DNA of 64,000 bases from Calliphora vicina (lineage: Eukaryota; Arthropoda; Insecta; Diptera; Calliphoridae): contig NC_088780.1 of NCBI RefSeq assembly GCF_958450345.1, positions 136,476,226-136,540,225 on the forward strand. The letters run 5' to 3'. Both the position numbers and the translations under genes were made by a program. Under the pieces are notes generated by a model, which had not been told where the DNA came from, did not search any database, and saw nothing but the letters and a program-made list of their open reading frames with translations. Positions 1 to 11,732 of this stretch are shown here, in pieces (within the stretch, counting starts at the first letter, position 1; each line of letters begins with the position of its first letter).

Positions 1-1060
1 TTATCTTGACAACCATTTTGACGTTTATCATGATAAAAATTTATCAAGTATAGACAGGGGGTAAATAAATTTATATAAAATCAAAATATGACAAACTTCA
101 ATGTAGTCCTAGGGTTTCACTAAAAAACACCAATTCATAATTGCACTGCGAACAAGGTATGAGACCAGCCTGTCTTGAAATTATTAGTTCTATGAATTCC
201 ACTCATCAGGAATTCAAAGAATTCTGCTCTAAGGGTCAAGGAGTATGGCGGACTGAAGCATGACCGTAATGGTCACGGCACCATCCTACAAAACATAGAC
301 AGGCCAATCTTGCTCCTTGGACGTAACTCTTGTGCAAATGAACAATGAACATATATACATACTATGTAGGTATAGAAACATATCATATCTATGACTGTCA
401 GTCTGTGTAAATACAACGATTAAACAAATATTTAATTGAAAACATGTTTGTGCTTAATCATAAACTGAAATAACAAAATCTGTCACGACCTTAAAAAACT
501 TTTCCATTGATACATACAAGAAAAATTTAAAAGAAAATAATTATTTGGTCAATTCACAAGTTCTCTTATTATGTCATAAATATTGTCATAATCTCCTAAT
601 ATTTCACAATGGTTTTGATTGCTTTTTAAGCAAAAAATGTCCTAAAATAATACTACTTTGTATGCTATGTTTATTGTGTTATCGTTACCAACCAGCAGAG
701 ACCTGTGCCGAATGCCTAAGAGTCGGTTAAGCCGAGCCGCCAAGTCGTGATATATTAGGATATTATGACAATATGACTGATAAAGAGACCTTGTGAATTG
801 ACCAATTGTATTGTGTAATATAATACAAATTTTGGACAAATACATATGAAGTTTATAATTCTGCTTTACACCCCCTGAACGAATGATGTAAAGCAAAATA
901 TTTTCGTCATAGTCGAAGGAGTCCAAATTTTGTTTATGAACTACCCAAAAATGTTGGGAGTCACCTTTGACTGCATCTTTACCTCCTCATATTTATCATG
1001 TCATTGCAATCACGCACAAATTTCAAAATTAACACAGGGTTCTTAAAGAGCTAACTGGCA
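1..1060. other. AT-rich gene-free DNA
   Basis: No open frame here shows recognisable protein similarity. A slightly more GC-rich stretch at about 160-320 may be an old mobile-element piece, but I cannot assign it to a family. Confidence 0.5.
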
Positions 1061-1064
1061 GCAC

Positions 1065-1400
1065 TTTGGACATGGATAAAGAAACTTGGTCGGTCAGTGG
1101 CCAATTACGCTGCTCCAGAGTGGTAACCTTCACTGAGTTATATACGGTGGAGAAATATTCAAAGATGCTACAATGCTGTCTTAAGGACTTTAACAGGATG
1201 CATGTAGATAACCTCAGAGCACCATATACACGAGGATACTAAGGTTTTTCCATTAATAGAACACACCGTTATTTTGACATCAGAGGAGTAATTTTAGGGA
1301 TGTCACCAGTAGAGTCATCCTATCTTCGACATCACACAGCTGAAATCTCCCTCGGTGCATGTTAGGAAGGACCTTCGAGTATACGAGAAAACATACAGAA
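1065..1400 (+). pseudogene. Non-LTR retrotransposon RT C-terminal remnant
   Basis: Translation in shifting frames on the plus strand gives pieces typical of the region just downstream of the reverse transcriptase catalytic core in Jockey/CR1-type elements: a SVANYAAPEW-like block, then WRNIQRCYNAVLRTLTGCM, then a degenerate stretch. Stops and frame changes interrupt it, so it is a dead fragment. No 3' tail or target-site duplication was found. Identification rests on these short motifs alone. Confidence 0.5.
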
Positions 1401-1885
1401 GTACATACATATGAGAAGCCGCAGAACAAAGGCTACTTTTTCGCATCTTTTCAAAAATTCGTTTTTTTGGTATTTTTATAATATCTGGGTTGCAATATAA
1501 TAAAAAAAATATTTTATCTTTTCTGGAATAATTTTAAATCATAAATGCCTTTAAAATAATACATAAAAAGTAAAAAATTTTAAAAAATATTTTATTTTAC
1601 TTCCAATAAAATTAATTTTGCCACAAATTTCAACTTTGCTAACCCATAAGTAGGCGAAGAACCATTTTCCAACACGCATTTCATAGGCTGATCAATTATC
1701 TATCATATGCCTTTTAAATTTTTTGATTATCTCATTTGGTTCAAAAGTTATGATTTTTATGAAATAAATTTTTTTTTTTTAGTATTTTACTTAAAAAATA
1801 AAATAATTAACGATTTTAAAGCTGGTTTAAAACAAAAAAAGTATCTGTGACAAATATTCAATAAATAAATAAGCAGTTTCAAAAA
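1401..1885. other. AT-rich gene-free DNA
   Basis: Long A and T runs with no supported coding sequence. It lies between two mobile-element remnants, so it may include their untranslated ends. Confidence 0.4.
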
Positions 1886-2755
1886 TTATAAAGAAATTTC
1901 GTGAAACCGGTTCTGTAAAAACTCAACATTTAGGTGGAAGACCTCGTAAGATACCTCGTGGAATACTGTCCTCTTTTCCGACGAATCGTAATACAATTTA
2001 AGAGGCAGTGATGGGAGAACATTTGTAAGACGACCAAAGGGAAAAAGATTAGATCCAAAGTACACAAATAAGACTGTAAAGTTTGGCGGTGGCAATATTA
2101 TGGTATGGGGATGTTTTTCAGGGAAAGGTATGGGCCCAATTCATATTATAAAAGATACCATGACAGGTATAGGATACAGAACCATATTAAACGATTTTAT
2201 GTATCCATACGCTGAGGAAAATATGCCCCCCTAGTTTGGAGATTCCAACACGACAACGACCCGAAACTCTAGGGTTGTAACCGAGTGGTTAAAATCCAAC
2301 GAGGGACGTGTTTTGAAATGGCCTGCCCAATCGCCAGATCTCAATCCCATAGAAAATCTATGAGAAATTGTAGATCGTAAAATAAGGACGGAAAATTACA
2401 CCAGGAAGGAAGATTTATCGGAGGCGTTTATAAGTGAATGACAAAATATTTCAAAGAAGACCATTCACTCTTTAATTGGTTCAATGCATCGTCGATGTTA
2501 TAAAAAATAAGGGATACCTACCCAACAAAATATTGAGTTATTGCAAAGTTTAGACCATATTTGTTAAAATAATACCTAAGTTTCCATTGTTTTGTCAATG
2601 CCGTAATAAAGAAATCTTTTAATTTTGTTTTCTCATTTTTAGAATTTAATTAATTATGTCTCTTGTTTTTTGTTAAATTAAGTTAATAAATTATTTCAGA
2701 TTTTAGGCCACTAATGAAATATTTGGAAAAGTTTCCATTGTTTTGTCAACCACTA
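1886..2755 (+). mobile_element. Tc1-like transposon remnant
   Basis: The plus strand encodes broken pieces of a Tc1/mariner transposase. A helix-turn-helix end (FRETGSVKTQHLGGRPRKIP) is joined directly to the catalytic core (VLFSDESKYN, GGGNIMVWGCFSGKG, SPDLNPIEN), so roughly 100 residues between them are missing. In-frame stops are present in the C-terminal half, and the second catalytic block (normally QDNDPKH) is scrambled to HNDDPKL-like codons. The right end has a terminal-repeat-like sequence, AAAGTTTCCATTGTTTTGTC, at about 2729, also found near 2575. No matching left end was seen, so the copy is truncated. Confidence 0.8.
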
Positions 2756-4620
2756 TAGTTCTGATATTTTTATTAAAATATCCTGAGCTCAGGAATTGTT
2801 TCCACTTTATTCGCATAAACTCGAGATTTCACAAAACCCCAAAGAAAAAAATCGCACGGCGTTTAATCGCATGATCTTGGTGGCCAGTTGACATCAGCAA
2901 TGTTTATTGACTATGATCAAAATCGGAAGACCCAAGGTCAATTTATATGTGATATCTTATGAAAATCACATACATACATATGTAATGGTTGCGCCTCCCG
3001 TAAGTATACTTTGGTTTTGATTTAATTGTGATCAGCATTGTTTGTTATAGGTACAAACAATATTTTTAATTAATTCATATAACAATAATAAATAAACTTA
3101 ATTATTAATAAGATTTGAAATAAAAATAGGGTAATACCTGGTCGGATTTTAACACCGGATCAATTTCTTACTTGTATTTTTATGTTTTTGTTGTATATTT
3201 CTCTGTTCTGTTTTGTTTTGTTTGTTGTTTTTGTTGCCTGTGTTTTGATTGTTGTTGTTGTTATTATTTTGTTTTGCTTTTGCTACAAAGCTTTACTTTA
3301 CTTTGATTTCGACGCAATTTCAATATAAAATTTCCACACATACCACCTTCTCCTTTGCACCACAACTACACACACACAACATATTTGAACACACACTCGC
3401 GCGAACAACTTTTTTTTTGTTTATTGAACGCCTTCACACACCCTGTTTTTTTCTTTTTTTGCTTCTTTAATAAAAAATATTTTTGTTTAATAATTTCTTT
3501 TATTAATTTTACAACAATTCACCTAATGACACTTTAAATATGTATTTGTTTCGTCAGACATTCTTTTAACAAATTCTATAAAATAATTTTATATTCTTCT
3601 ATGTGTATTAAAAAAACTTGTGTGTTAAAAACTTTGCAAATATTTTTGTTTCCTCTTTTATTTAATAAAAGTTTGTTTTTTAATAATTTCATTTATATAT
3701 GTATGTATTTCTGCATTTTTATGTATTTTTTTTCTATTGCAACACAAACTTTGAACGCGGTTTTTAATGAATTGAATAATAAGATAAGAGCACAAACAAT
3801 AAAAAAAATGCACTTTAATTCTTTGTTTTCATTTTTTACTTTACTTTATTCTTTTATTTTTTTGTTTTGCTTTTTAATTCACTCATTTACGTACGCGCAC
3901 CGCAAAACTTTGTGCAAACACTATACGCCGATGAAGAACTAAACTTGACTGAAGTAAAAAACACAGTTGAAAACTTCTCATACAGACACCGACCGGCCGC
4001 ATTTTTTGTACAAAAAAAAATAAACATAACGATGCAGTAGCGAAGTTGACGCAAAAGTTCTTCATACTTAAAGTTGCACACAAACATGTACATTACATGT
4101 ATGGTACATTTCTAATGGGATTGAAGCAGATTTGAAGAGCTTCGGTCTTATGGGGAAAAAACATTGAGTTTGTTTGAAGAAATATTTGAAAGTTTCGCTG
4201 CAACTGCAAAATATAACTCGCGCTCTCAGCTAGATGGAGTGTTACTAATTTAGTGATTTCTTAATAAAATCTAGTGATTTTAAAATCATCATCAGAGGTA
4301 AAAGTTTGCAACCTCTTAAAGTATGTATTCATATTCCGGATCAGGGATGGAAAATTAAAAATGTGTTCGGTAGTTCGGTATCAAAATAATAATCAAGTAG
4401 ATTTGTGTTGCAAATCGTCAGCAAAAAATACTGTTCTACTGAAGATATTCGATAGAAAATGCAGTTATACTGAAGAATTTCTATAGAAAATACGGTTATA
4501 CAGCCATTTGTTTGGTAGTATTAAATTGGTCTCTGGAGTACCGTGGTAAATTTCACGATGAAATAGTAAAAAAAAAAGTACGACTGTATTTTCCATTATA
4601 GCAGTATCATGGAGGATTGA
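2756..4620. other. AT-rich intergenic DNA with pyrimidine-rich stretch
   Basis: About 3150-3900 is strongly T-rich on the plus strand with runs such as TTGTTGTTGTTATT. The small open frames here are low-complexity and show no domain. No RNA gene or element end was recognised. Confidence 0.5.
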
Positions 4621-4621
4621 G

Positions 4622-4738
4622 CAATTATGAATAAAAATTCCGCGGGAGTTTTTTCCCTTTTCTCATTTTTCCTATTCAAATTCAATGGGAAAAAACTCCC
4701 GGGTAACAAACTCCCGCGGAATTTTTTATTCATAATTG
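4622..4738. mobile_element. Small fold-back MITE (family copy 1)
   Basis: A 117-bp near-palindrome. The outer arms AATTATGAATAAAAATTCCG and its reverse complement enclose a second inverted pair (GGGAGTTTTTTCCC / GGGAAAAAACTCCC). The same termini and internal TTTTTCCTATTCAAATTCAATG occur at about 47458-47577, which makes this a dispersed non-autonomous family rather than a chance hairpin. No clear target-site duplication. Confidence 0.7.
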
Positions 4739-4834
4739 GGCTGATTTGCAAAAAATTTTGTATGGAAAATTCTACTGTCAGCTACATAATAAATAAATAT
4801 AAATAAATAAAAACAAAAAAAAAAAACTATTTTC

Positions 4835-5275
4835 CGAGGCGGTAGATTAAAATGCACAACAGCTAAGGAAAATGCCCGGATTGTGACAGACCTATACACG
4901 ACAGCTTCCAGAGCAATAGAGTTAAGTGGACTGTACAAAGAAGAGCAGTTTCAGTTGGACGAAGAAACCATTTATATCTCAGAAAAATCTAAATCTAAAC
5001 TTAATTATTGGGATTCTGATGAAATGAAGAGAGAAGGCGACTTGCCAATAACATAGTAAATCCCAAATACTGTACCAGAACAGTTATGCATGGAGGCACA
5101 CATCTTGCTTTCCTGCTGAAAGGAAAGCCAATGGATATTTTAACATGACTATGACCCTAAATACACATTCAAATTGTTGAAGTGGTTTTTAGAACAGGAA
5201 AGCGTTAATGTCGTACAGTGGATAGCACAGTTGCCCGACCTTAACCCTATAGAAAATGGCGTTATGATTGTTTAT
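4835..5275 (+). mobile_element. Tc1-like transposase remnant
   Basis: Plus-strand frames give a GRPRK-TTAKENARIVTDL-like DNA-binding segment, a degraded SEKSKSKLN block (the LWSDESKFN motif), RTVMHGGTH and LPDLNPIEN. Stops, deletions and frame changes are present throughout. The piece at 7440-7605 shares the HGG/AHV and FSAERK-like blocks and may be the same family. No terminal repeats identified. Confidence 0.7.
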
Positions 5276-5925
5276 CTGGTTTACTTTATGTTAAATTTTT
5301 TAATGTCATAAGAAATGCTGAAATTAAATTTCGTTGTTAATAATACATATTAGCATATTCGAATTTTTGCGAATATGTTTTAAGCAATTTTGACTACCGA
5401 TTCGAAACGGTAAAAAAGTAACGGAAAGCTTATTTGAAACAGTTGTTAAGCTAAGTAGTTGATAGTCAACCTTGGTTTTGACTGATACTTTATATATTCC
5501 AAAATTTTTAAATTTGTAAATAGTATGTATAAAACATTTAGGTGTTTTCTATTTTGGTACATATTTAACGGACATTGAAGAGAAAAGTTAGCATCACTCT
5601 TTCTGTTTTAGCTTTTGAGCGTTATTTATCTGTATTTTACTCATTTGCTTTTGTTGTTGTTTTGTATCTAGATACTTTTTTTGTTTTTGTTTTACTCATG
5701 TTCTATGAATGATATTTTTTAGTGTATGCATCAGTGTTACCGCTGGCGAAACACAAAATTCCACAAACATTTTATAAAACATTAAACTTTTAAAAATTTC
5801 CATTATTTTATTTTTATTTAAATTTGTTCATTCGAATAAACTATGAAAAAAATATTTTGTTTTGCAAATGAATAAAAATGTTCAGTTATGAATAAGAAAT
5901 TAATCAATTTACATAATATACGCTA
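5276..5925. other. AT-rich gene-free DNA
   Basis: No supported gene, RNA or element. Confidence 0.4.
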
Positions 5926-5927
5926 AT

Positions 5928-6237
5928 ACCCCGGTTAGCGTCGCTGGGACCGGAGAAACGCGACGCAAACCGAAGCACGATTTTCCATATACATATTTGT
6001 ATTGATTTTCATTTAATTGGTTCCGAAATTTATAATTTTAGTAGAAAAAATTTTAATTTCAATAAAAAAAAATAGCGTATTAACGACGGAACTTCGAAGC
6101 CATGCGATGCAAACTGAAACAAAAACGAAGCAAATCGAAGAAATAACGACGCAAAATTGAAACAAAAACGACGCAACTTCGAAATCACCAAAATTTTTTA
6201 AAAAAACTTAACTTCGAAACGACGCCAAGTTGGGTAT
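5928..6237. repeat. Possible MITE with repeated GACGCAA motif
   Basis: The ends AATACCCCGGTTAGCGTCGC and, reversed, AATACCCAACTTGGCGTCG resemble each other. Between them the motif CGACGCAA (also CGACGG, CGAAGCAA) recurs in an A-rich background. No convincing target-site duplication was found, so the element call is tentative. Confidence 0.35.
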
Positions 6238-7257
6238 TGGTGTATTTGCTAATTCGAAAAATGTATATAAAAATCAGCTGAATGAATTTTTCTATTTGCA
6301 AATAACCATACTTACATATGTATATACATATGTATGTATACATATATAATTATTTTTGAGATAAAATAACACAAATCCAAACAATTTTATGAATTGCAAT
6401 TACATCGAACGCGATAACACTATTACGTGTACATTTGTACCGGCAAATTTTATTTACACTTATTTTCCTCTTTTGCACAATATTTGCTCCCTCTCTCAGC
6501 ATATAAACTCTCTCTGAGTTAATGTCTGTTTTCTGCAAGCTCAACATAGTTGTTATTGTCCTCAAAATAATTCATAATTTGCAATCGTGAGTATGTGTGT
6601 GCGTGTGTAAAGTACTCGTATCTATAGATACGAGTAGTTAACTTTAAGCTTAGTGGTAAGTGCTACCAGATGGTGGGTTTATTTGTTGCAGGTATTCGAA
6701 TTTGAATTTTTTATATCATGTTTCCTAAACTTAACCCATGGATTAACAATCTGTTTTTGCATATCATTAAACAGAATTTATAATTTACTTTGTATTCAAT
6801 TCGAAAAAAAGAAAACAAATTACAACTTATTATTTAAGTATACAAATTCGAAAATTTTGTATGACTTCCCTATTCATTGGAAATATGTAGATACAACATA
6901 TAGTTTTACGTTCCCGGGAATTCTTAGGTTATATTTCAAAAGAATATGAAAATTTCAGCAAGAATATGAATTTTTAATTATTTTTAAAAAGTTAATTTAC
7001 AAAAATTTATTTTAGTTTCTTAAAAATTTCAAAGATTTACATACATACATATAGCATTTACAGAAACGTATGAGTAATATATATTGATTGTAACAAGTAT
7101 ACGCTAGAGTAATTATACGTCAAGGATATGTTGACAAATTAAACAAAAACTCAAAATCCTCAAATAAAAGAATCAAGTTTCTAGGTAATTATCAGTTTGA
7201 ATTTTTAGTAAATCATGTACAAATAATTTCATGAAAACAATGTTTTAAATAGACTTT
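6238..7257. other. AT-rich gene-free DNA
   Basis: Contains TATG/CATA-rich simple sequence near 6300-6350. No supported gene. Confidence 0.4.
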
Positions 7258-7386
7258 TGTGCTGTTTTTCTAAAGCGAACGAGTGCTTTGAGTGGACGTT
7301 TTACATTTATTTTGTTTTTGTTACAATAACAAAACACATGTTAAATTTCCACTCAAAGTACTCGTTCGCTATAGAAAAACAGCACA
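7258..7386. repeat. 129-bp hairpin-forming inverted repeat
   Basis: The arms (about 38-40 bp) begin GTGCTGTTTTTCTAAAGCGA and end with the reverse complement, with a few mismatches, around an AT-rich loop of about 50 bp. It looks like a small fold-back MITE, but no target-site duplication or second copy was found. Confidence 0.65.
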
Positions 7387-7439
7387 TTTATTTGCCAATC
7401 AGACAAATCGTTAAGCTCGATTGTTGCACAATGGAATAA

Positions 7440-7605
7440 CGTTTTATTTCTCGATGAATCTAAACTTAATTAAATATGATGAGAAGATTTCGACGACCTG
7501 TCAATAACACAATAAATTACAAATACAGTAAAGGAACAGTTAAGCATGGAGACGCACATGTTACGGTGTGTGGTTGCTTTTCTGCTGAAAGGACCTCTAA
7601 ACAAA
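7440..7605 (+). mobile_element. Tc1-like transposase fragment
   Basis: Plus-strand frames show FLDESKLN (catalytic DES block), then GTVKHGDAHVTVCGCFSAE, equivalent to the KHGGGSVMVWGCFS block of Tc1 transposases. It is frame-broken and lacks both ends. Confidence 0.65.
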
Positions 7606-8406
7606 ATATACTCATGTAATCAAGTCCGAGTGCTATATTTGAAAATGCTGAATACATATATTGCGTTTCACCTTAGTAAACCTGTATTTCGTCACCTTAA
7701 ATGCTAACGGACGCGTCGTAAAGACACAAAAATTATAAATCGATAATTTTATCAAACTACATTCTCAAACAAATTTGTAGACCCCTGCGATTAAAAATTA
7801 TAACTTTATTAAAGAAATTCAAACGGACGTTTTTTGCTTCTCCTGTAAAAAATAAAATAAAAGTGTAGTTACGACCGTTTGCATTTCAAGTGACGATTTT
7901 AGAAAAATATTGTTTGTGAACAATACGAATTTTAGTAAATTCTTGAATATAAACTACCTCTTTTTATGTACATACTTATGTTGTTTTTCCAGATTTTTCC
8001 AATGTTCTACAAAAAGCGAGATTTAAAAATATTTTCTCACAAGTCAAATTTCTCGATCCAAATTTGCGTCATTGGAAAGATATTCATCATAATTGAGACA
8101 TGTTCGATAAAAAAATCCTCAGTATGTAATCCGTCACACAGTGGGGTCGATAGAAAATAAAAAAGTGGTAATAAATGAAAAATGGTCTATGACCGATCCT
8201 AGATGCGGACATGGGCTTTAAGAAAATTAAATTTGCAACCACCCTGTTAGAGTACAAAGTGAGATACAGGGTGTCAAAGTTACCTCCTCTGGTTAGAAAA
8301 ATTTTGTACAACTTGTAGCTTGTACAAATATGAACAGATTCCAAGTGGTAAGGTGTAATAGTTTAAAAGATATTTAAGTTTAAATTTTGAAATTTTTTTT
8401 TGTTTT
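7606..8406. other. AT-rich gene-free DNA
   Basis: No supported gene or complete element. Confidence 0.4.
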
Positions 8407-9225
8407 TATACCATACACCACCATAGTGGGGAGGGTATATTGTTAGTGCTGATGTTTGTAACATGCCTAAATATTGTCCCAACACCCACCTTAAAATATA
8501 ACAATCTGCTCAAGGTCACTTTCAGAGTCGATTTAGCGATGTCCGTCCGGCCGTCTGTCCGTCCATGTAAACCTTATAATCAAACTACAGGTCGCAATTT
8601 GAAAGATAATTCGACACAATTTGGTAAAAGCTCTTATATTGCCCCAAGGACAAAGCCTATTGAATTTGGTTAGAATTGGTCCATTATTTCTCGTAGCCCC
8701 CATACGATTGCCCTATTTGAAAATAGTTAACCTCTCATAAATACCTCAGTTATATAGATATCCAAATCAAATTCTGCAAAAATAAATTTCATGTAAGTCA
8801 AACTCGCCTCACCAAATGTTGTGATGATCGGTCCACCATTAGTCATAGCTACCATATAGACTCACTTCCGAAAATCTCTTTAATTAGCATAAATCTCTTA
8901 AAAATATTGGTATTCTGTTGAGTTTTATAAGAATACTATTCTTATAAAACTCAACACAAATAATTTATATATATAAAAAAGTCATGTCACTAAATTTTAT
9001 AACGATCGGTCCATAATTAGTCATAGCTCCCATATAATGCCCACTTCCGAAATCGTTTTAATGAGTGTAGATTTCTTAAAAAAGTTGGTATTCAAACAAA
9101 ATTCACCACAAATAGCTTTTCTATACACAGAAGTTATGACACCTAATTTTATGGCGATTGGTCCATATTTTGATTGGTGTAGGTTATCATATGGTCGGGC
9201 TTAACCGGCTATACTTTCTTACTTA
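8407..9225 (+). mobile_element. Mini-me-like retroposon
   Basis: Starts TATACCATACACCACCATAG and ends near GGGCTTAACCGGCTATACTT. It carries a divergent mini-me core (AGAGTCGATTTAGCGATGTC) followed by the expected (GTCY)n stretch at about 8540-8564. The mini-me family of flies is defined by such a core next to (TA)n and (GTCY)n proto-microsatellites. Internally a GGTCCA..TTAGTCATAGCTCCCATATA block recurs, so part is tandemly repeated. No coding capacity. Confidence 0.6.
8917..8955. repeat. Perfect 39-bp snap-back hairpin
   Basis: Arms of 19 bp (GTTGAGTTTTATAAGAATA and its exact complement) around a single C at 8936. It lies inside the mini-me-like repeat. Confidence 0.9.
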
Positions 9226-9880
9226 TTTTTTGGTATTTATCTATGGCTAGACCAATACAATTTATAGATATACATAATCGATTCATAAGATTTTCAACTA
9301 ACCACAACGATTCTGTTTTATCTGTGCAGAAATAATACCACAGAATATATATACTTTGTGATAATACTGCAACTTTAATAAGAAAACTTATAAAGAAATT
9401 TCCCGAAAAAAATTTCTAAAAAAAATAATTTTCCGGGAAATTCCAGAGAGAATGAGTTAATTACTAACAACAGACTATTAGACTGCCTATTTGTAGCTGG
9501 TATCTGGGTTGGGTTAAGTACTTGGATATGTCTTTTAGACTGGCTTTATCATTACCTTTGACCATTTAGGTTGAATCACTAAATAAAAAATAAAATAAAA
9601 AGTGAAAACACCAGTAAAATTTAATTTTAGCTAAAGTTGCAACATTATTTGATGGTCATACTTCTCGATTTTCACAACAACAAAAAATACCAAATCTTCT
9701 TTTAGTTCCCAAAATGCTTTTCAAATCTTGAATTCAATTTAATTTATTCATTCAATATAAATGAAATACAGCAAAAAAAAAAATAACATTTTTAATTTAT
9801 AAAATATTTTAAGAATTACTTAATCGAATTACAATTGAATTGAGATGAAAATAAAATTTATTAATTCATTCATTATTTGT
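9226..9880. other. AT-rich DNA downstream of Moca-cyp
   Basis: Contains degenerate GGGAAATTCC-type fragments near 9400-9445 like those at 6905 and 12295, probably old repeat pieces. No gene. Confidence 0.4.
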
Positions 9881-9881
9881 T

Positions 9882-9887
9882 TTTATT
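9882..9887 (-). terminator. Probable Moca-cyp polyadenylation signal
   Basis: TTTATT on the plus strand is AATAAA in the gene's sense, about 115 bp after the stop codon. Another lies at 9857. In such AT-rich DNA the motif is weak evidence. Confidence 0.4.
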
Positions 9888-10001
9888 TTTATTCACACAA
9901 CGATACTAATCTGTTCATAAATTGTATAAAACACATGCCGGAAAATGTAACTCGCATATCGAGAGTTAGGTAATTGATAAGGAAAATTACTATAAAGAAA
10001 C

Positions 10002-11732
10002 TCAATGCGAGTCTGAAGGTGATGAGGATCGTGTATGTTTCTTTGATTTCTTGCGCTTCTTTTTCTTGTCGCGTGACTTTTCATCTTTGTCATCGTTGGT
10101 AGAACTAACAGCGGCTGCCACAGCTGCTATAACAGTCAGTTTCTTAAGTTTCTCGTGTTCTTCTAGTTTCTTTAGAGTTTCTTGTTTCAAACGTTCTAAC
10201 TGTTCCAATTCGCGAGCTGTTTTTTCTTTTTCCATGTCTTCGATGCGTTGTCGCTCAGCACGTTTCTCCTCTTCTTTGGCAATCTCTTTGCGCATGTGGT
10301 CTTTGAACATAAGAAGGGCTTCTGCACGTTTTTGCTGTTTCTCACGGGCGGCTTTTTCCTCAGACATACTGGCGCTAGAGGCAGATGTGTTTTGTTCGTT
10401 AGATTTCTTTGGTGAGGAGTGACGATCGCTGGATTTTCTTTGACGACGCTCAGGCGAACGTGAACGTTTAGGTGATCTCGATTTTGAACGATTGACACGG
10501 CGTTGATTGCGCGATGGGGTTCGCGATTTGGATTTTGATTTAGTTCGTCGGTCACGACTGCGATCTCGTGCTCCACCTCCACCTCCTCCGCCACCAGCCA
10601 CAAGTCTTCCACGATCACGCTGATCACGTCCTGCAGAACGTGAGCGTGAACGACTGCGTGATTGGTCGCGACGATCTCTTGAACGCCTGCGATCCACTGG
10701 TGAACGTCGACGTACAGGTGAAAGAGGATAACGATTGCGAAAACGGTCGCCAGAACGGGAACGACGACGTCGGTCGCCAAACGGGTTTCCTCTACGACCA
10801 CGGAAGTTGTTGCGTCGTAAAGGCGAACGGAATCCTTGACGGCGCATGGGCATGCGTCGATCATTGCGGAAAGGGGAACGACGACGTCTTGAACGTGAAG
10901 GAGATCTTGAATTAGAGCGAGAATGACTGCGTGACCTGGATTTTGAACGTGACTTAGAACGAGAACGCGAATTACGAGCTTGTTTAACAGGTTTCTCCTT
11001 TCCCTTCTCTTTCTCTCTTTCTTTTTCCCTTTCCCGGTCTTTTTCCTTCACTGTACTATCCTTACGGTTTCTCTCCTTGTCATTACGTTCGGTCTTGCGT
11101 TCATTATTTGAAGATGAAGTCTTCTGATTATCTTTTGCAGATGTTGACGAAGTCGTTCTAGCTCTCTTATTTAAAGACTCATCTAGATCACCTGTGTTAT
11201 CTAGTTCTGTTTCGCTGTCCGGTTGATGTTCATAGTCCAAGGCATTCAAATCAACTGACTTTTTACGTTCCGGTGTTTTCTTGCGTTCCTCATAACGGGA
11301 CTGCTGTTCTTTTTTGTCTTTGTCTCCTTTCGAATCTTTACGACTTCTTTCGACTGTCTTATCCTTAGTTCGCTCCCTTTCTCTTTCACGATCCACAACG
11401 CGACCAATACGATCTTTAATCGACCTTTCATCGTGTTTGTCATCACGACGTCGTTTGGACTCATTACGCTCGGGTGATTCGGCGACTTCAGCATCTTTGA
11501 CGCCATACGAACTGGCATGAGACAGTTCAAAATAAGACTTATTGGGATTTTTGGACGCCTCCTCGTGACGTTTTTTACGCTCAACTTCTCGCCGCCTTAT
11601 TTCCTCTTCGCGCATTTTCTTCTCCTCTTCAATTCGCTCCAAGTCGGACATTTTTATAGTACGATTTTGTGCTCGCTTCCAATGGGGTGGTGTGTTGCTA
11701 CGAGAGCGTGAACGGGAAGGTGTACGAAAACG
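10002..11732 (-). CDS. Moca-cyp: Moca-cyp terminal exon 8 (RS region)
   Basis: 1731 nt, about 576 residues and a TGA stop. It opens RFRTPSRSRSRSNTPPHW and continues through a Glu/Arg/Lys charged region, RSRS and RRRSP repeats, a nine-Gly run, then a highly charged stretch likely to form a coiled coil, ending in KKHTRSSSPSDSH. The in-frame Met at 11651 is internal, because the reading frame continues upstream to the acceptor TGTTTTAG at 11733. Other frames of this exon look open only because of RS codon bias. Confidence 0.93.
   Translation of the reverse strand, partial: RFRTPSRSRSRSNTPPHWKRAQNRTIKMSDLERIEEEKKMREEEIRRREVERKKRHEEASKNPNKSYFELSHASSYGVKDAEVAESPERNESKRRRDDKHDERSIKDRIGRVVDRERERERTKDKTVERSRKDSKGDKDKKEQQSRYEERKKTPERKKSVDLNALDYEHQPDSETELDNTGDLDESLNKRARTTSSTSAKDNQKTSSSNNERKTERNDKERNRKDSTVKEKDREREKEREKEKGKEKPVKQARNSRSRSKSRSKSRSRSHSRSNSRSPSRSRRRRSPFRNDRRMPMRRQGFRSPLRRNNFRGRRGNPFGDRRRRSRSGDRFRNRYPLSPVRRRSPVDRRRSRDRRDQSRSRSRSRSAGRDQRDRGRLVAGGGGGGGGARDRSRDRRTKSKSKSRTPSRNQRRVNRSKSRSPKRSRSPERRQRKSSDRHSSPKKSNEQNTSASSASMSEEKAAREKQQKRAEALLMFKDHMRKEIAKEEEKRAERQRIEDMEKEKTARELEQLERLKQETLKKLEEHEKLKKLTVIAAVAAAVSSTNDDKDEKSRDKKKKRKKSKKHTRSSSPSDSH

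Noticed and set aside
3249..3942. Phe/Leu-rich small frames as membrane proteins
   Set aside because: They arise from T-rich simple sequence and have no start context, domain or codon signal.
10051..10864. Long open frames on both strands overlapping the Moca-cyp RS exon
   Set aside because: Their openness comes from Arg/Ser codon bias of the real exon. They show no domain and lack splice logic.
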